In this document: positions 61,701 through 64,000 of the stretch, in pieces
How positions within the stretch are numbered: the stretch's first letter is position 1
Layout: each line of letters opens with the position of its first letter
NCBI GenBank assembly: GCA_958298945.1
Contig: OY282610.1
Coordinates: 49,483,667 to 49,547,666, forward strand
DNA length: 64,000 nt
From: Atherix ibis
Lineage: Eukaryota; Arthropoda; Insecta; Diptera; Athericidae
Direction: 5' to 3'
Made by a program: the position numbers and the translations under genes
The notes under the pieces: generated by a model
What the model was told of the DNA's origin: nothing
Database searches by the model: none
Seen by the model: only the letters and a program-made list of their open reading frames with translations

Positions 61701-64000
61701 CTTTGAAGATTTGTAATTTTTCTCGAAAATTTAACTTTTGTCAATCCACGATTTTTTTGGTCCAAACCATGGAGAAACATTCAAAATGCTTAAATTGCTG
61801 AAAACTGCATCGATTTTGGCCGAAATTTTCGGAAAATACGATTTCTTGAAAAATGCAGTAAAATTGAAAATTTTCCTTTGGGGGACCCTTGGAAGATTTG
61901 TAATTTTTCTCGAAAATTTAACTTTTGTCAATCCACGATTTTTTTGGTCCAAACCATGGAGAAACATTCAAAATGCTTAAATTGCTGAAAACTGCATCGA
62001 TTTTGGCCGAAATTTTCGGAAAATACGATTTCTTGAAAAATGCAGTAAAATTGAAAATTTTCCTTTGGGGGACCCTTGGAAGATTTGTAATTTTTCTCGA
62101 AAATTTAACTTTTGTCAATCCACGATTTTTTTGGTCCAAACCATGGAGAAACATTCAAAATACTTAAATTGCTGAAAACTGCATCGATTTTGGGCGAAAT
62201 TTTCGGAAAATACGATTTCTTGAAAAATGCAGTAAAATTGAAAATTTTCCTTTGGGGGACCCTTGGAAGATTTGTAATTTTTCTCGAAATTATAGCTTTT
62301 GTCAATCCACGATTTTTTTGGTCCAAACCATGGAGAAACATTCAAAATGCTTAAATTGCTGAAAACTGCATCGATTTTGGCCGAAATTTTCGGAAAATAC
62401 GATTTCTTGAAAAATGCAGTAAAATTAAAAATTTTCCTTTGGGGGACTCTTGGAAGATTTGTAATTTTTCTCGAAAATTTAACTTTTGGCAATCCACGAT
62501 TTTTTTGGTCCAAACCATGGAGAAACATTCAAAATGCTTAAATTGCTGAAAACTGCATCGATTTTGGCCGAAATTTTCGGAAAATACGATTTCTTGAAAA
62601 ATGCAGTAAAATTGAAAATTTTCCTTTGGGGGACCCTTGGAAGATTTGTAATTTTTCTCGAAAATTTAACTTTTGTCAATCCACGATTTTTTTGGTCCAA
62701 ACCATGGAGAAACATTCAAAATGCTTAAATTGCTGAAAACTGCATAGATTTTGGCCGAAATTTTCGGAAAATACGATTTCTTGAAAAATGCAGTAAAATT
62801 GAAAATTTTCCTTTGGGGGACCCTTGGAAGATTTGTAATTTTTCTCGAAAATTTAACTTTTGTCAATCCACGATTTTTTTGGTCCAAACCATGGAGAAAC
62901 ATTCAAAATGCTTAAATTGCTGAAAACTGCATCGATTTTGGCCGAAATTTGCGGAAAATACGATTTCTTGAAAAATGCAGTAAAATTGAAAATTTTCCTT
63001 TGATGGACCCTTGGAAGATTTGTAATTTTTCTCGAAAATTTAACTTTTGTCAATCCACGATTTTTTTGGTCCAAACCATGGAGAAACATTCAAAATGCTT
63101 AAATTGCTGAAAACTGCATCGATTTTGGCCGAAATTTTCGGAAAATACGATTTCTTGAGAAATGCAGTAAAATTGAAAATTTTCCTTTGGGGGACCCTTG
63201 GAAGATTTGTAATTTTTCACGAAAAATTAACTTTTGTCAATCCACGATTTTTTTGGTCCAAACCATGGAGAAACATTCAAAATGCTTAAATTGCTGAAAA
63301 CTGCATCGATTTTGGCCGAAATTTTCGGAAAATACGATTTCTTGAAAAATGCAGTAAAATTGAAAATTTTCCTTTGGGGGACCCTTGGAAGATTTGTAAT
63401 TTTTCTCGAAAATTTAACTTTTGTCAATCCACGATTTTTTTGGTCCAAACCATGGAGAAACATTCAAAATACTTAAATTGCTGAAAACTGCATCGATTTT
63501 GGCCGAAATTTTCGGAAAATACGATTTCTTGAAAAATGCAGTAAAATTGAAAATTTTCCTTTGGGGGACCCTTGGAAGATTTGTAATTTTTCTCGAAATT
63601 ATAGCTTTTGTCAATCCACGATTTTTTTGGTCCAAACCATGGAGAAACATTCAAAATGCTTAAATTGCTGAAAACTGCATCGATTTTGGCCGAAATTTTC
63701 GGAAAATACGATTTCTTGAAAAATGCAGTAAAATTGAAAATTTTCCTTTGGGGGACCCTTTGAAGATTTGTAATTTTTCTCGAAAATTTAACTTATGTCA
63801 ATCCACGATTTTTTTGGTCCAAACCATGGAGAAACATTCAAAATGCTTAAATTGCTGAAAACTGCATCGATTTTGGCCGAAATTTTCGGAAAATACGATT
63901 TCTTGAAAAATGCAGTAAAATTGAAAATTTTCTTTTGGGGGACCCTTGGAAGATTTGTAATTTTTCTCGAAAATTTAACTTTTGTCAATCCACGATTTTT
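58742..64000 (-). repeat. Inverted-arm distal segment, mostly consensus-like copies
   Basis: Satellite monomers in reverse orientation continue to the window end. Three of them near 58.7-59.3 kb have lengths that keep a reading frame open, producing a spurious 262-codon frame on the minus strand. Scattered variants include GACCCTTTGAAG (60,013; 61,701; 63,757), CACGAAAAATTAAC (63,219) and ACTTATGTC (60,608; 63,793). Copies at 61.2-62.3 kb resemble those at 63.2-63.8 kb. No gene or unique DNA is seen. Confidence 0.85.
61157..61170 (-). repeat. 7-bp tandem duplication (GAAAAAT twice) in a monomer
   Basis: CAC is followed by GAAAAAT twice and then TAAC. A sister copy near 63,220 has CACGAAAAATTAAC with one unit. 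This is a simple slippage duplication on the CACG variant of the usual CTCG element. Confidence 0.88.

Larger units (their letters stand above)
47517..64000 (-). repeat. 187-bp satellite array, inverted arm (about 88 monomers)
   Basis: This is the same satellite as left of the gap but reverse-complemented: landmarks now read GGTCCAAACCATGG, CCTTTGGGGGACCC and CTGCATCGATTTTGG, again about 187 bp apart. The array continues past the window end. It has its own variant set: a GACTTTTGGAAGATTTG subfamily, CTCGACATTAAAGC copies, GGGTCCAAACC copies and 51-bp internal deletions. It is therefore not a simple mirror copy of the last kilobases left of the gap. Some variants, such as the TTATAGCTTTTG form, are shared with 23-35 kb of the forward arm, which shows common ancestry. 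No gene or non-satellite insertion is seen. Confidence 0.97.

Noticed and set aside
1..64000. CRISPR array
   Set aside because: Units are directly abutting 187-bp copies of one sequence with no unique spacers between short repeats, and no cas genes are present.
1..64000. tRNA, rRNA, promoters or terminators
   Set aside because: No cloverleaf, conserved rRNA stretch or non-satellite intergenic region exists; TATA-like or hairpin matches repeat in every copy and cannot be told from satellite composition.

Overview
The whole window is a single satellite DNA array. Every readable base belongs to head-to-tail copies of one AT-rich tandem repeat with a basic unit of 187 bp (about 33% GC by hand count of the consensus), roughly 340 copies in all. 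I see no protein-coding gene, RNA gene, transposon, CRISPR array or non-satellite island. The many short open frames on both strands are by-products of the repeat: 187 is one more than a multiple of 3, so a frame shifts at each copy and soon meets a stop, while 186-bp copies stay in frame and chain into longer frames.

The DNA looks like a eukaryotic chromosome, from heterochromatin or a (peri)centromere. The reasons are array length (both window ends lie inside it), a unit near a nucleosome repeat length, nested multi-monomer duplications, and a run of exactly 200 N as used for scaffold gaps. The lineage cannot be fixed from this sequence. CpG is not depleted (6 per consensus copy against about 5 expected), which fits an organism with little CpG methylation here, such as many invertebrates; this is inference.

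Layout. 1-6,960: the most varied copies, mostly of the CCGCAAATTTCGG type, with a five-monomer period (about 935 bp). 6,545-7,668: a three-monomer unit (562 bp) in tandem. 7,669-19,942: mixed types marked by GAAACTTTTC, CCGAAATTTTCGG and CTTGGACCAGAAA, with many single-base indels at 15.5-19.6 kb. 19,943-22,514: a 1,169-bp six-monomer unit whose first monomer is enlarged to 235 bp. 22,515-33,500: more uniform copies in which blocks of 7-12 monomers recur, plus a foldback insertion at 28,863-28,929. 33,500-47,316: the most uniform part, with blocks of 9-11 monomers repeated, including a clear 2,058-bp period at 40.0-44.7 kb. 47,317-47,516: 200 N. 47,517-64,000: the same satellite in the opposite orientation, with its own variants, a 374-bp dimer, three monomers with a 51-bp internal deletion, and a block of about 1.5 kb repeated at a 2.56-kb spacing.

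Nothing here is a gene system. The interest lies in how the array evolved (unequal exchange, conversion-like block copying, slippage, a template switch) and in whether the orientation switch at the gap is real.
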